From assembly GCF_004136015.1 (NCBI RefSeq), contig NZ_CP024866.1, positions 512,327-576,326 on the forward strand: DNA of 64,000 bases. The letters are read 5' to 3'. This DNA comes from Pseudomonas sp. ACM7. GTDB taxonomy: Bacteria > Pseudomonadota > Gammaproteobacteria > Pseudomonadales > Pseudomonadaceae. The translations under genes and the position numbers were made by a program. Every line of letters begins with the position of its first letter. Positions within the stretch are counted from its first letter, which is position 1. Under the pieces are notes generated by a model. That model did no database searches. It saw nothing but the letters and a program-made list of their open reading frames with translations, and was not told the origin of the DNA. Positions 9,034 through 18,030 of this stretch are shown one piece after another.

Positions 9034-9117
9034 GTAGGAGCTGCCGTAAGCTGCGATCTTTTGATCTTCGCTTTTACAAACAAGATCAAAAGATCGCAGC
9101 TTACGGCAGCTCCTACA
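9034..9117. repeat. REP family B inverted pair
   Basis: Two inverted copies of the GTAGGAGCTGCCG...CTGCGATCTTTTGATC element lie head to head around a short A/T-rich centre. The right copy ends 13 bp before the nhaR start codon, so it lies in or next to the nhaR 5' leader. Confidence 0.9.
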
Positions 9118-9130
9118 GGTCATAAACATC

Positions 9131-10030
9131 ATGTTGAATTACCGACAGCTTCATTACTTCTGGGTGGTGGCCAAGACCGGCAGCATCGTGCGCGCCTGCG
9201 AGCAGCTGAACCTGACGCCGCAGACCATCAGCGGGCAGATTTCCCTGCTCGAACAAACCTATGGCATTGAGCTGTTTCGCCGAGTTGGCCGACAACTGGA
9301 ACTCACTGAAGCCGGCCGTCAGACCCTGCCCTACGCCGAGCAAATGTTTCAGCTGGGCGGCGAACTGGAGCTGATGCTGCGAGCTCAGCCCAACGAACAG
9401 CAGATTCTGTTTCGGGTTGGTGTGGCCGACGTGGTGCCCAAATCCATCGTCTATCGGCTGATTGCGCCGACCATGGAATTGAGCGAGCCGCTGCGCATCA
9501 CCTGTCGCGAAGACAAACTCGAACGTTTGCTCGCCGATCTGGCGATCCAGCGTCTCGACCTGGTGATCTCCGACAGCCCGATGCCCTCGCACCTGGACAT
9601 CAAGGGCTACAGCCAGAAACTCGGGGAATGCGGGATCAGCTTCTTCGCCACTGCTGAACTGGCGGCGCAATACGGTCAGGATTTCCCCCGCAGCCTGCAC
9701 GGCGCACCGCTGCTGATTCCAGGGCCGGAGACCGTGGTGCGCAGTCGCTTGCAGCGCTGGTTTGCCGAGCAGCAGATCCAGCCGCGCATCGTCGGCGAGT
9801 TCGACGACAGCGCCTTGATGCAGGCTTTCGGCCAATCCGGTAGCGGGATCTTCATCGGCCCGAGCGTGATTGCCGACGAGGTGAAACGCCAATACGGTGT
9901 GGAGTTGATTGGCCAGACCGACGCGGTGACCGAGTCGTTCTACGCCATTTCGGTGGAACGCAAGGTCAAGCACCCCGGCATTGTTGCCATTACCGAAGGT
10001 GCCCGACGCGAGCTGTTCACCGAGATGTGA
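9131..10030 (+). CDS. nhaR: LysR-family transcriptional activator NhaR
   Basis: A 299-residue LysR-type regulator with an N-terminal winged helix-turn-helix (NYRQLHYFWVVAKTGSIVRACEQLNLTPQTISGQ) and a substrate-binding-like effector domain. It is recognisable as NhaR by several segments shared with the enterobacterial protein: LTPQT(I)(S/T)GQI, VGVAD, IGECG(I/V)SF, and GEFDDxALMxAFG. NhaR senses Na+/alkaline pH and activates Na+/H+ antiporter genes in enterobacteria. No nhaA is adjacent here, so its target is elsewhere or different. The start codon has only a weak AGG site, next to a REP pair. Confidence 0.88.
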   Translation: MLNYRQLHYFWVVAKTGSIVRACEQLNLTPQTISGQISLLEQTYGIELFRRVGRQLELTEAGRQTLPYAEQMFQLGGELELMLRAQPNEQQILFRVGVADVVPKSIVYRLIAPTMELSEPLRITCREDKLERLLADLAIQRLDLVISDSPMPSHLDIKGYSQKLGECGISFFATAELAAQYGQDFPRSLHGAPLLIPGPETVVRSRLQRWFAEQQIQPRIVGEFDDSALMQAFGQSGSGIFIGPSVIADEVKRQYGVELIGQTDAVTESFYAISVERKVKHPGIVAITEGARRELFTEM

Positions 10031-10034
10031 GGTG

Positions 10035-11189
10035 TCAGGCGCAGACTTCGCGGGGCTTGAAGGTCATCAGCGCGATGGCCAAGAGGATCGAGGCGAGGAT
10101 AAAAGCGGCCGCCGCGAAACCAAGACCTTGCAGGCCTACACCGTCGATGACCCTACCGCCGATCATGGCGCCCAGGCCGATCCCGAGGTTAGCCCCGGCA
10201 ATGTTCAGCGATGCCGCGAACGCCGGCGCTTCGGGTGCAGCCTTCATCAATCGCACATGGCTGACCAGGAACAACGCCGCCTGAGTCACGCCCCAAATCC
10301 CCATCGCCGCTGCCAGACCCAGCGGCGAATGAATGTTCGGCACCAATGCCACCAGGCCGGCGATCATGAACGCGCAGAACATCATCGAGGCGATCAACGG
10401 ATGGCGATCCACCGCGCGGCCGCCCAATGAGTTGCCGATCAAGCCGACCGCGCCGAAGCCCATCAGGCACCAGCCGACCAGCGTGCCGCTGAAACCGGCC
10501 AGTCGCTCAAGAATGTCCGCCAGATAGGTGTAAGCGGTAAACATGCCGCTAAACACCAGGATCGACAGCAGCACATGCCCCACCATCAGCGGGCTGCGCA
10601 AAATTTTGAATTGCGAACTGAAGCTCACTTGATGCTGATGCAGATTGGTTTTCGGCAGGTAGATAAACAGCAGCAATGCCTTGGCAAACGCGATCACCGC
10701 CAGAATGCCGAAGGCACTGCGCCAACCGAACGCATCGGAGATCAGTGTACCCACCGGAATGCCGAACACCGTGGCGCAGACAATCCCGAATCCGATCTTG
10801 GCGATGGCGCGGCCAGCGTAATCCGGCCCGACGATGTCTACCGCCGTCTCACTGGCCAGCGCCCAGAACACCGGCAGCCCCAACGCAGGGATCAATCGGG
10901 CGACGGACATCACCCAGATGTTCGGCGCAAACGCCGCGAGGGTGTTGGCCAGGCCGAACATGATCAGCACCGAGATGAACAATTTGCGGCGCTCGAACCG
11001 GGCGAAATACGCGGTCAGGAACGGCCCGAATGCGGCGACCGTGAAGGCGAACAAGGTCACCAGCAAACCCGCTTGCGGGATGGTGACTTCAAGGTCTCGA
11101 GCGATCGCCGGCAACAGGCCGACGATGATGAATTCCGTGGTCAGCACCGTGAAACCGGCGGCAGACAACAGAAGGATGGGCAACAGCAT
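10035..11189 (-). CDS. MFS transporter, DHA1/AraJ-like exporter
   Basis: A 384-residue protein with about 12 transmembrane helices. It resembles the arabinose-efflux/Bcr-like DHA1 branch: the N-terminus reads FTVLTTEFIIVGLLPAIARDLEV, and the loop 2-3 region YFARFERRKLFI replaces the canonical GxLaDrxGrkxv. The ATG at 11189 has GGAG 6 nt upstream. It converges on nhaR with only 4 bp between stops. Substrate unknown; drug or sugar-derivative export is plausible. Confidence 0.88.
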   Translation of the reverse strand: MLLPILLLSAAGFTVLTTEFIIVGLLPAIARDLEVTIPQAGLLVTLFAFTVAAFGPFLTAYFARFERRKLFISVLIMFGLANTLAAFAPNIWVMSVARLIPALGLPVFWALASETAVDIVGPDYAGRAIAKIGFGIVCATVFGIPVGTLISDAFGWRSAFGILAVIAFAKALLLFIYLPKTNLHQHQVSFSSQFKILRSPLMVGHVLLSILVFSGMFTAYTYLADILERLAGFSGTLVGWCLMGFGAVGLIGNSLGGRAVDRHPLIASMMFCAFMIAGLVALVPNIHSPLGLAAAMGIWGVTQAALFLVSHVRLMKAAPEAPAFAASLNIAGANLGIGLGAMIGGRVIDGVGLQGLGFAAAAFILASILLAIALMTFKPREVCA

Positions 11190-11469
11190 GCAGAACTCCA
11201 GAAAACGACGACACCAGCGATAGCCCGAAGGCCCACTGGCATGACTTGAAAATGAGGATGGCGAATCTTAACAGAGTGTTTCCGATCAGGGTTGCACGAA
11301 CCTGCCGATCTCGTTGGCCCACGGGCGGCAGATCGTCACAGGTCTGAAGGGTAAAGGCCACGCTGTGATAAAGTCCGCGCCCTGCGATACGTACACCCTG
11401 TTCATCGGCCATTGATTGGCATTGATGTCGCGATACCCCCGCACCTAAAAAAATCAGAGATGCCGTTTT

Positions 11470-12702
11470 ATGACCGCTCCATCCCCTTCTCTATGGTTAC
11501 GCCTGAAACGCTTAAGCCTGGTCACACAAATCATCATCGGCCTGATCGCCGGGATTGCCCTGGCCCTGTTCGCACCGGAGGTAGCGAAGTCCACCTCGTT
11601 TATCGGCAAAGTCTTCGTATCGGCGCTGAAAGCTGTCGCGCCGATTCTGGTGTTCGTGCTGGTCATGGCCTCGATTGCCAACCATAAGCACGGCCAGGAA
11701 ACCCACATCCGGCCGATCCTGTTTCTGTATCTGCTGGGAACGTTTGCGGCGGCGGTGGTGGCCGTTGTCGCCAGTACGTTGTTCCCCTCGAGCCTGGTAT
11801 TGGCGACTCACGACGTTGCGGTCACCGCGCCGGGCGGTATCAGTGAAGTGCTGCAAAGCCTGCTGTTGAGCGTGGTCGACAACCCGGTCAGTGCGCTGAT
11901 GAATGCCAACTTCATCGGCATTCTGGCGTGGGCGATTGGGATGGGCGTTGCCATTCGCCATGCCGGTGACACCACTCGCGAGGTGCTCGGCGACTTGTCC
12001 AACGGCGTGACCCTGATCGTGCGCTTGGTGATCCGTTTCGCGCCGCTGGGGATCTTCGGCCTGGTGGCTTCGACCCTCGCCACCTCCGGTTTCGGTGCCT
12101 TGATCGGCTATGTGCATCTGCTGGCGGTGCTGCTGGGCTGCATGTTGTTTGTGGCGCTGGTGATGAACCCGGTCATCGTGTTCTGGAAACTGCGTCGCAA
12201 CCCTTATCCGTTGGTGCTGATGTGCCTGCGGGAAAGCGGCATCACCGCATTTTTCACCCGCAGTTCGGCGGCGAACATTCCAGTCAATCTGGAACTGAGC
12301 AAGCGCCTGGGCCTGCACGAAGACACCTACTCGGTCTCGATCCCGCTCGGCGCGACCATCAACATGGCGGGCGCGGCGATCACCATTACCGTGCTGACCC
12401 TGGCCGCCGTGCATACGCTGGGCATCGCCGTGGACATTCCGACCGCCATCCTGCTGAGCATCGTCGCGGCGATCTGTGCCTGTGGCGCTTCGGGCGTGGC
12501 GGGCGGTTCGTTGCTGTTGATTCCACTGGCATGCAGCCTGTTTGGCATCCCCAGTGAAATCGCCATGCAGGTGGTGGCCGTCGGGTTCATCATCGGTGTG
12601 CTGCAGGACTCGGCGGAAACCGCGCTGAACTCCTCCACCGACGTACTGTTTACGGCCGCCGCTTGCCTGGGTGAAGACGAGAAAGCCCAGCGATTGGCTT
12701 AA
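11470..12702 (+). CDS. sstT: Serine/threonine:Na+ symporter SstT
   Basis: A 410-residue member of the dicarboxylate/amino acid:cation symporter family that imports serine and threonine with Na+ across the inner membrane. Typical motifs are the serine-rich hairpin [16 protein letters not shown], the unwound helix region [15 protein letters not shown], and the substrate-site segment [21 protein letters not shown]. Length and N-terminus match SstT rather than GltP/DctA. It ends in a strong terminator after a REP pair and appears to be monocistronic. Confidence 0.95.
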   Translation: MTAPSPSLWLRLKRLSLVTQIIIGLIAGIALALFAPEVAKSTSFIGKVFVSALKAVAPILVFVLVMASIANHKHGQETHIRPILFLYLLGTFAAAVVAVVASTLFPSSLVLATHDVAVTAPGGISEVLQSLLLSVVDNPVSALMNANFIGILAWAIGMGVAIRHAGDTTREVLGDLSNGVTLIVRLVIRFAPLGIFGLVASTLATSGFGALIGYVHLLAVLLGCMLFVALVMNPVIVFWKLRRNPYPLVLMCLRESGITAFFTRSSAANIPVNLELSKRLGLHEDTYSVSIPLGATINMAGAAITITVLTLAAVHTLGIAVDIPTAILLSIVAAICACGASGVAGGSLLLIPLACSLFGIPSEIAMQVVAVGFIIGVLQDSAETALNSSTDVLFTAAACLGEDEKAQRLA

Positions 12703-12705
12703 CAA

Positions 12706-12806
12706 AGATCAAAAGATCGCAGCCTCGTTTCACTCGACAGCTCCTACAGGCGGTACGCATCTCAATGTAGGAGCTGTCGAGTGAAACGAGGCTGCGATCT
12801 TTTGAT
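12706..12806. repeat. REP family B inverted pair, long perfect arms
   Basis: Two arms of about 40 nt, perfectly inverted around a short spacer, carry the family core plus an internal TCGTTTCACTCGACAG variation copied on both sides. It starts within 4 bp of the sstT stop. Confidence 0.92.
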
Positions 12807-12814
12807 TCACCAAA

Positions 12815-12853
12815 AAAAAGCCCGCCAAGGCGCGAACCTTGGCGGGCTTTTTT
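12815..12853. terminator. Terminator shared by sstT and the DUF1993 gene
   Basis: A 12-bp stem AGCCCGCCAAGG/CCTTGGCGGGCT has an A-run on one side and a T-run on the other, so it can act in both directions between convergent genes. Confidence 0.9.
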
Positions 12854-12865
12854 ACGCTGGGAGGT

Positions 12866-13375
12866 TTAGAACGCGCCCATGTAATCGCGCTTGCCCACTT
12901 CCACACCGTTGTGACGCAGCAGTGCGTAGGTGGTGGTGACGTGGAAGAAGAATTGCGGCAGACCGTAGCTCAGCAGGTAAGCCTGGCCAGTGAAGCGCTT
13001 CTCTTTCGGCGTGCCCTGACGGGTGATGATTTCGATGCCTTCCTTGCCGTCGATCTGTTCCGGTTTGATCTCGCCGATGAAGGCCAGCACTTTGGCGATC
13101 AGCGCTTGCAGTTCGGCGAAGGTGGTTTCGGTGTCGTCGTATTTCGGCAGTTCAACTTCGGCCAGACGCGCGGAAACGCCCTTGGCGAAATCAACGGCGA
13201 TCTGCACCTGACGGACCAGCGGGAACATGTCCGGGTACAGACGGGCTTGCAGGAAAGCATTCGGGTCGATGTTCTTGGCGGTGGCGTGGGCTTCGGCCTT
13301 GTTCAAAACGTCGCTCAGGGCGTTGAGCATTTGTTTGAAAACCGGGACGGAAGCGGCGTACAGGGAAATAGTCAT
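12866..13375 (-). CDS. DUF1993 family protein
   Basis: A 169-residue soluble protein without a signal peptide. The sequence YAASVPVFKQMLNALSDVLNKAEAHA at the start, the LYPDMFPLVRQVQIA segment and the C-terminal FFFHVTTTYALLRHNGVEVGKRDYMG fit DUF1993, related to the DinB/YfiT-type four-helix bundle. No function is established for the family. It is monocistronic. Confidence 0.88.
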   Translation of the reverse strand: MTISLYAASVPVFKQMLNALSDVLNKAEAHATAKNIDPNAFLQARLYPDMFPLVRQVQIAVDFAKGVSARLAEVELPKYDDTETTFAELQALIAKVLAFIGEIKPEQIDGKEGIEIITRQGTPKEKRFTGQAYLLSYGLPQFFFHVTTTYALLRHNGVEVGKRDYMGAF

Positions 13376-13529
13376 GGCAATCTCGTGTTGTGACAGGAGG
13401 GAAACGTGGGGCGATTATAGCCATGCGCGGTCCCCCTGCGGCGGGTCTTTTATCCGGTGGGGAAACGCAGCGCACCTCTGAACGATCTGCGCACGTTAGC
13501 CCCTTGCCGGCATGAAAACTTCAACTTCG

Positions 13530-14468
13530 TCAGTGTTTTTCTGCACTCGCCGACAGACCAGCCTTCGATTGAGTGAACCGGTAAAACAGATTGGGCTCGC
13601 TCACGATGTAAAGCTCGCCTGCGCTGTCCATGGTCATGCCTTCGGCTTGCGGCAGCGTATGTTTGAGGTCCCCCGCCAAGGCGCGCAGGGAGAGAATACT
13701 GACGAAGTTACCCTGCTGGTCCAGTTCGGTCAGGTTGCTGGACTGTTCGCTCAGCAACAGTAAGTGGCCGGTCCGAGGATCGTAGTAACCCTCGGAAAGG
13801 TCTTTGCTGAAAACGCCGCGGTCGACCCAGGTCGTCAAGTCCTTGATACGGATCTGCAATTGGCTGCCAATGGAGCCGAGCATGCCGGTGATTGAATACA
13901 GCTGCCGCGGATCACGCTCCTTGATGGCGAAGATACGGTCATTGGCCGGGTCATAGGTCACACCTTCAAACCCCTTGTTATGCTCGCTCAGGTTGATCTC
14001 AATGGCGAGTGATTGGGTTTGCTCTGCACGGATGGGGCCAGGGGTGTCCGGCAGGGTGAAAATGTGCAGCCGCTGCCGCCGTTCATCAACGATGACCACC
14101 CGCCCCTTGCCCATATAAGCAATGCCTTCGGTGTCCTCGAAACCGATCAATGGGTAGCGTTCGAGCAAATCGCCGTCACGGGTCAGCGCCAGAATTTCCA
14201 TAGGCACACCATTGGTGATACCCAACAAGCGGTCGCGCTCAGGGTCATAGGCGATACCGGAGATATCGGTGATGCCCGGGATCGGTTTGCCGTCGATCGC
14301 GACCTTGTAGTCTGGCAGCCAGATATTTTTGTCTGGCGCCTGATTGCCATACCAGCTGTTATGCCAGTGCGCGTACAACTGCCCGTGCCAGCCAAAATGA
14401 ACGGAAACCACGCTAACGCCGAGCAGCGCGGCGATCAGCAGAACTCCAGCCTTCCATGTTTTACTCAT
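13530..14468 (-). CDS. SdiA-regulated/YjiK-like beta-propeller protein, membrane anchored
   Basis: From the ATG at 14468 the product is 312 residues. An N-terminal hydrophobic segment (about residues 5-24) anchors or exports it, and the remainder is a YjiK-like (SdiA-regulated family) beta-propeller with repeated blades such as ITDISGIAYDPERDRLLGITN, NKGFEGVTYDPANDRIFAIKE and LSEGYYDPRTGHLLLLSEQS. The start overlaps the stop of the ArnT-like gene by 4 bp (ATGA type), so it is the last gene of the envelope-sugar operon and is translationally coupled to it. Function unknown; a periplasmic sensor or partner of the sugar transferase is an inference from position. Confidence 0.85.
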   Translation of the reverse strand: MSKTWKAGVLLIAALLGVSVVSVHFGWHGQLYAHWHNSWYGNQAPDKNIWLPDYKVAIDGKPIPGITDISGIAYDPERDRLLGITNGVPMEILALTRDGDLLERYPLIGFEDTEGIAYMGKGRVVIVDERRQRLHIFTLPDTPGPIRAEQTQSLAIEINLSEHNKGFEGVTYDPANDRIFAIKERDPRQLYSITGMLGSIGSQLQIRIKDLTTWVDRGVFSKDLSEGYYDPRTGHLLLLSEQSSNLTELDQQGNFVSILSLRALAGDLKHTLPQAEGMTMDSAGELYIVSEPNLFYRFTQSKAGLSASAEKH

Positions 14469-15985
14469 GTTTTTTTCTGGTCCCAGGTAAATCGATAGAC
14501 ATTGACGGGTTGTCCCGGACGGCATTGGCCGTTATCGGCATCGGCGCCGACGATCGACCAGTGTGCACGGGAGGTTTCGCCCAACTCATGCGCGGCCTGG
14601 GGATTGAAACACTGGCTCAACAGCTCGTCGGGGACCAAGGCGTATGCCTGAGGGTGTTCGCGCAGCCACAGTGCCGCCTGCTCGACGGTGGAGCCGACCA
14701 TCCCGAAGTGCACGATCGGTTGTCGTGCGAACAGCCAATGGCCCTCGCGCCAATTGACCAACACCAGGTCGGCGCCTTGAGTCATGGTCGCCGCCTGCGC
14801 CATGATCGCCTCATGAGGGTTGGGACCGTCCTTGATCGGCTCGATGAAACCGCGGGCAATCCAAAGCGCAAACCAGGTCACGACCAGTGCCTGGAATACT
14901 CGCCGACCACGCGGACGCTGACTGAACCAGCGCTTGAGCAACCAGGGAATCAGCGGTGCAGCCACCAGCACCAGCCCAGGCAGCGCCGGGTAGATGTACA
15001 ACTTGCGCTTGCCGCTGCTGATACAGAAAAACAGTACCACCAGCACGACCCAGCCCAGCAGCACCAGCACTCGGCCGTCGCGCTTGTGCAGTTGCCGGCG
15101 CCAAGCGGGCACCAACCACGGCAACGCGAGTACCAGCGGCAGCCAATATTGCGGGATCACGTGAACGAAGAAATACCAGAACGGCTCGCGATGGTCCCAG
15201 GCAGCGGCATAGCGTCCCGCGGTCTGGCGCAGCAGAATTTCTCGCGCATAGGCGACTTCGTCAGCAGTGCCATTGATCGCGATGGACAAGGCCAAGGGCA
15301 GTAACCAGATCGCGATGGCGCCCAGCATGACCAACAGTCCCAGCAGCCACTTGCGCGCCTCGCCCGGCATGGCCACCACACCGGGCCAACCTTTGCGCAC
15401 CGCGTAGGCATACGGAATCAGCATCAGGGCCGGGACGAAGCCAACCCCTTTGGTGATCACACCAATACCCATGGCGGCGCAACCCAGGTAAAACCAGCGC
15501 CAGGCCGGCCCGAGCAACAGGTGCCGCGCCAGACCGTACATACCCACGGAGGTGAACAGAATCAAAAAGCTATCGATCTGGCCGGTCTGCAGGATGCTAT
15601 AGGTCTGATAAGTCGCCAGGTACAAGAGCGCCGCCATCCGACCGGCACGTTGATGCCATAACCGTCGAGCCAGATCATAGACCACTGCGGTGACCGTCAC
15701 GGCCGATAGAAGACCCGGCAGATACAAGGCGATAGCGGGTTTACCGGTGAGCCAGGCGAAGAACGCCACCGTCCACATGAAAATCGGCGGTTTGTCGCCG
15801 TAGATCTCTGCCGCACGGTGCGGAATCAGCCACGAGCCGTGCTGCAACATCTCGAGCGCAACGCCAAGGAATCGCTCCTCGTCGACATTCTGCGGCTGAC
15901 GTAGCCCCAGCCCGGCACCGATCAAAACCAGGGCGAGTAACATCAAACCCAGGCATTCGACCCGGGGTGATAACGTTCTGCGCAT
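14465..15985 (-). CDS. ArnT-like (GT83) lipid-linked sugar transferase
   Basis: A 506-residue inner-membrane glycosyltransferase of the PMT/ArnT superfamily, with roughly 12 transmembrane helices and a periplasmic C-terminal domain (about residues 390-506). The first periplasmic loop has the catalytic acidic region NVDEERF, and a GDKPPIFMW motif follows, as in ArnT. These enzymes move a sugar from a polyprenyl-phosphate carrier to lipid A or core in the periplasm. It lies after epimerase, GT2 and LAB_N genes with gaps of -4 to 3 bp. The epimerase suggests a uronic acid or similar sugar instead of aminoarabinose, since no arnA/B/D genes are present. Acceptor and sugar are inferred. Confidence 0.88.
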   Translation of the reverse strand: MRRTLSPRVECLGLMLLALVLIGAGLGLRQPQNVDEERFLGVALEMLQHGSWLIPHRAAEIYGDKPPIFMWTVAFFAWLTGKPAIALYLPGLLSAVTVTAVVYDLARRLWHQRAGRMAALLYLATYQTYSILQTGQIDSFLILFTSVGMYGLARHLLLGPAWRWFYLGCAAMGIGVITKGVGFVPALMLIPYAYAVRKGWPGVVAMPGEARKWLLGLLVMLGAIAIWLLPLALSIAINGTADEVAYAREILLRQTAGRYAAAWDHREPFWYFFVHVIPQYWLPLVLALPWLVPAWRRQLHKRDGRVLVLLGWVVLVVLFFCISSGKRKLYIYPALPGLVLVAAPLIPWLLKRWFSQRPRGRRVFQALVVTWFALWIARGFIEPIKDGPNPHEAIMAQAATMTQGADLVLVNWREGHWLFARQPIVHFGMVGSTVEQAALWLREHPQAYALVPDELLSQCFNPQAAHELGETSRAHWSIVGADADNGQCRPGQPVNVYRFTWDQKKT

Positions 15986-15988
15986 GAC

Positions 15989-16267
15989 TCAGTCCTTTAA
16001 GTGTTTGCTGCGGGCAATCAACTGCAAATTGCGCAGATAAACGATCGAGCCAAAGGCTTGACCGGCAATGAACACCGGGTCCTCCCGGTAAATGGCATAA
16101 GCGAGTAGCAGGGCGCTACCGACGATGCTCAGGTACCAGAAACTCACTGGAATCACGCTGCGTTTCTTGTATTCGCTGTACAGCCACTGCAAGACGAAGC
16201 GACCGGTAAAGGCTATCTGGCCGGCGAAGCCGACCACCAGCCACAGGGTTTCACGGGAGAGATTCAT
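15989..16267 (-). CDS. Lipid A biosynthesis N-terminal (LAB_N) domain membrane protein
   Basis: A 92-residue protein from the ATG at 16267, composed of three hydrophobic segments. It matches the LAB_N domain, which also occurs at the N-terminus of some LpxB proteins: WLVVGFAGQIAFTGRFVLQW, VSFWYLSIVGSALLLAYAIY and FIAGQAFGSIVYLRNLQLI. The start overlaps the GT2 stop by 4 bp. A standalone LAB_N protein between a GT2 and an ArnT-like gene may help flip or hand over the lipid-linked sugar, in the place ArnE/ArnF hold in the arn system; this is inference. A longer upstream reading frame exists but runs through the GT2 gene. Confidence 0.88.
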   Translation of the reverse strand: MNLSRETLWLVVGFAGQIAFTGRFVLQWLYSEYKKRSVIPVSFWYLSIVGSALLLAYAIYREDPVFIAGQAFGSIVYLRNLQLIARSKHLKD

Positions 16268-17004
16268 CCTTCGATTTCCTGCGCATTGGCGTTCAGGCGC
16301 GTGCGCCGGATCAGCCACCAGACGCCGATCAGGTCGAGAATGCCCACCAGGGCACGGTCGAGGTTGCCGTATTTGGAGACCCCGGAGGTGCGGTGACGGT
16401 GGTTGACCGGATGGGTGATCATTCGGCCGTTGTGGCGCTGGATCAGTGCAGGAATGAACCGATGCATATGATCGAAGTACGGCAGGCGCAGAAACGCCGC
16501 CCGCTCGATCAGTTTCAATCCGCAACCGGTGTCCGGTGTCTGGTCCTTGAGCATGCGGCTGCGCAAACCATTGGCAAACCGTGAAGCCCAGCGCTTGCTC
16601 GCGTTGTCGCGGCGGTTGACCCGGTGCCCGGCCACCAGCTGAAGCCCGTCCATCCCCTGTCCACCACGCACCAAGGCCAACATCCCGGGGATGTCCGCAG
16701 GATCGTTCTGGCCGTCGCCATCGAGCGTGGCCAGCCACTGCCCCTTGGCAGCCAGTGCCGCATGGTAAAGCGAGGTACTTTGCCCAAGCGAACGCTCATG
16801 ACGCAGGATACGCAGCGTGCTCAGGCCGCTGTTTTTGAGCTGCCGCAATTCGTGCAAGGTGGCATCGGTACTGCCATCGTCCACGACGATGATTTCGTAC
16901 GCCTCGTCGGCCAAGGCCGTGCGCACTTCTTCAATCAAGGGCTTAAGGTTGTTCGCTTCGTTTTTTGCCGGAATCAGTACAGATACAAAAATTTCATGAC
17001 TCAT
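16264..17004 (-). CDS. Family 2 glycosyltransferase, polyprenyl-phosphate sugar synthase type
   Basis: A 246-residue GT-A fold enzyme of the DPM1/ArnC type, cytoplasmic face of the membrane. Motifs are VSVLIPAKNEANNL, IIVVDDGSTD, ATLDGDGQNDP (DXD-like metal site) and HRHRTSGVSKYG, the conserved basic patch for the polyprenyl-phosphate acceptor. It lacks the two C-terminal helices of ArnC/GtrB, so it is a short DPM1-like form. It is expected to load a sugar nucleotide product onto undecaprenyl phosphate. It starts 48 bp after the epimerase stop and overlaps the LAB_N start. Confidence 0.9.
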   Translation of the reverse strand: MSHEIFVSVLIPAKNEANNLKPLIEEVRTALADEAYEIIVVDDGSTDATLHELRQLKNSGLSTLRILRHERSLGQSTSLYHAALAAKGQWLATLDGDGQNDPADIPGMLALVRGGQGMDGLQLVAGHRVNRRDNASKRWASRFANGLRSRMLKDQTPDTGCGLKLIERAAFLRLPYFDHMHRFIPALIQRHNGRMITHPVNHRHRTSGVSKYGNLDRALVGILDLIGVWWLIRRTRLNANAQEIEG

Positions 17005-17052
17005 AGGGTCCCCCCTTTAATCCTTGGTTTCTTATTATCAAGGGCGAACATT

Positions 17053-18030
17053 TCATCGCTGATAAAAGTGGCGATACCATTTCACAAATTCCGCTACACC
17101 CGCTTCCACCGTCACCTGAGGGTGGAAGTCGACCCATTGGGTCAATGCCGACACGTCAGCCCAGGTCTTGACCACATCGCCAGGCTGCAGTGGTAGAAAG
17201 TTACGCTGCGCCTTGATCCCCAGCGCCGATTCCAGACAATCGACGAACTCTAGCAGAGCTACCGGCATGCCACGCCCGATGTTGAAAATCCGGTTAACGC
17301 CGTCGCCCTCCCCGTCCGGGATCGGCGGCCGTGGGCGCAGACGGGCGATGCTTTCGACAATGTCGTCGATGTAAGTGAAGTCGCGCGCCATCTGGCCGTG
17401 GTTATAGATATCGATCGGCAGGCCGTTGAGGATCGCTTCGGTGAACTTGAACAGCGCCATGTCGGGGCGCCCCCAAGGTCCGTAAACGGTAAAAAAGCGT
17501 AGGCCGCTGGCCTTCAGACCATACAAATGACAGTAGCTGTGAGCCATCAACTCATTGGCACGTTTGCTGGCCGCGTACAGTGAAATGGGGTGATCGACAG
17601 CGTCTTCGACACTGAACGGCATTTTGCTGTTGGTACCGTACACCGAGCTGCTTGATGCATAGATCAGGTGCTCGGGGCGATAGTGACGGCACGCTTCCAG
17701 CACATTCAGAAAACCCACCAGGTTCGATTGCGCGTAGACGTCCGGGTTGTCCAGTGAATAGCGAACACCCGCCTGGGCCGCCAGGTGCACAACGTCGGTA
17801 AAACGATGTTCTTTGAACAACGTCATCAATGCCGGTTTGTCGACGATATCCAGGGTCTGAAAACGAAAGCCTGGCAAGGACGCAAGCTCGTTGAGCCGTG
17901 CGCGTTTAAGCTCAACGCTGTAATAGTCGTTGAGGTTGTCGATACCTATGACTTCAAGACCTTCCAGGCACAAACGCTTAACAGTGTGATACCCGATGAA
18001 ACCGGCAGCGCCAGTGACCAGAACGGTCAT
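17053..18030 (-). CDS. NAD-dependent epimerase, UDP-glucuronate 4-epimerase type
   Basis: A 325-residue extended short-chain dehydrogenase/reductase. It has the NAD-binding TGAAGFIGYHT, the IDNLNDYYSVELKRARL segment typical of UDP-glucuronate 4-epimerases, the catalytic ASSSSVYG and YAASKRANE (Tyr-x3-Lys), and the RFFTVYGPWGRPDMALFKF signature. It would make UDP-galacturonate from UDP-glucuronate. The ATG at 18030 has no Shine-Dalgarno, but it overlaps (ATGA) the stop of a 19-codon ORF that does, implying coupled translation. An upstream in-frame GTG at 18075 is less likely. It is the first enzyme gene of the operon. Confidence 0.9.
   Translation of the reverse strand: MTVLVTGAAGFIGYHTVKRLCLEGLEVIGIDNLNDYYSVELKRARLNELASLPGFRFQTLDIVDKPALMTLFKEHRFTDVVHLAAQAGVRYSLDNPDVYAQSNLVGFLNVLEACRHYRPEHLIYASSSSVYGTNSKMPFSVEDAVDHPISLYAASKRANELMAHSYCHLYGLKASGLRFFTVYGPWGRPDMALFKFTEAILNGLPIDIYNHGQMARDFTYIDDIVESIARLRPRPPIPDGEGDGVNRIFNIGRGMPVALLEFVDCLESALGIKAQRNFLPLQPGDVVKTWADVSALTQWVDFHPQVTVEAGVAEFVKWYRHFYQR

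Noticed and set aside
11512..12705. Long open frame antisense to sstT (397 codons)
   Set aside because: Composition extremely rich in Gln, His and Arg, typical of antisense shadow of a membrane protein gene.
15989..16738. Long frame covering the LAB_N gene and continuing upstream
   Set aside because: The upstream part runs antiphase through the GT2 gene; the true start is the ATG at 16267 that overlaps the GT2 stop.
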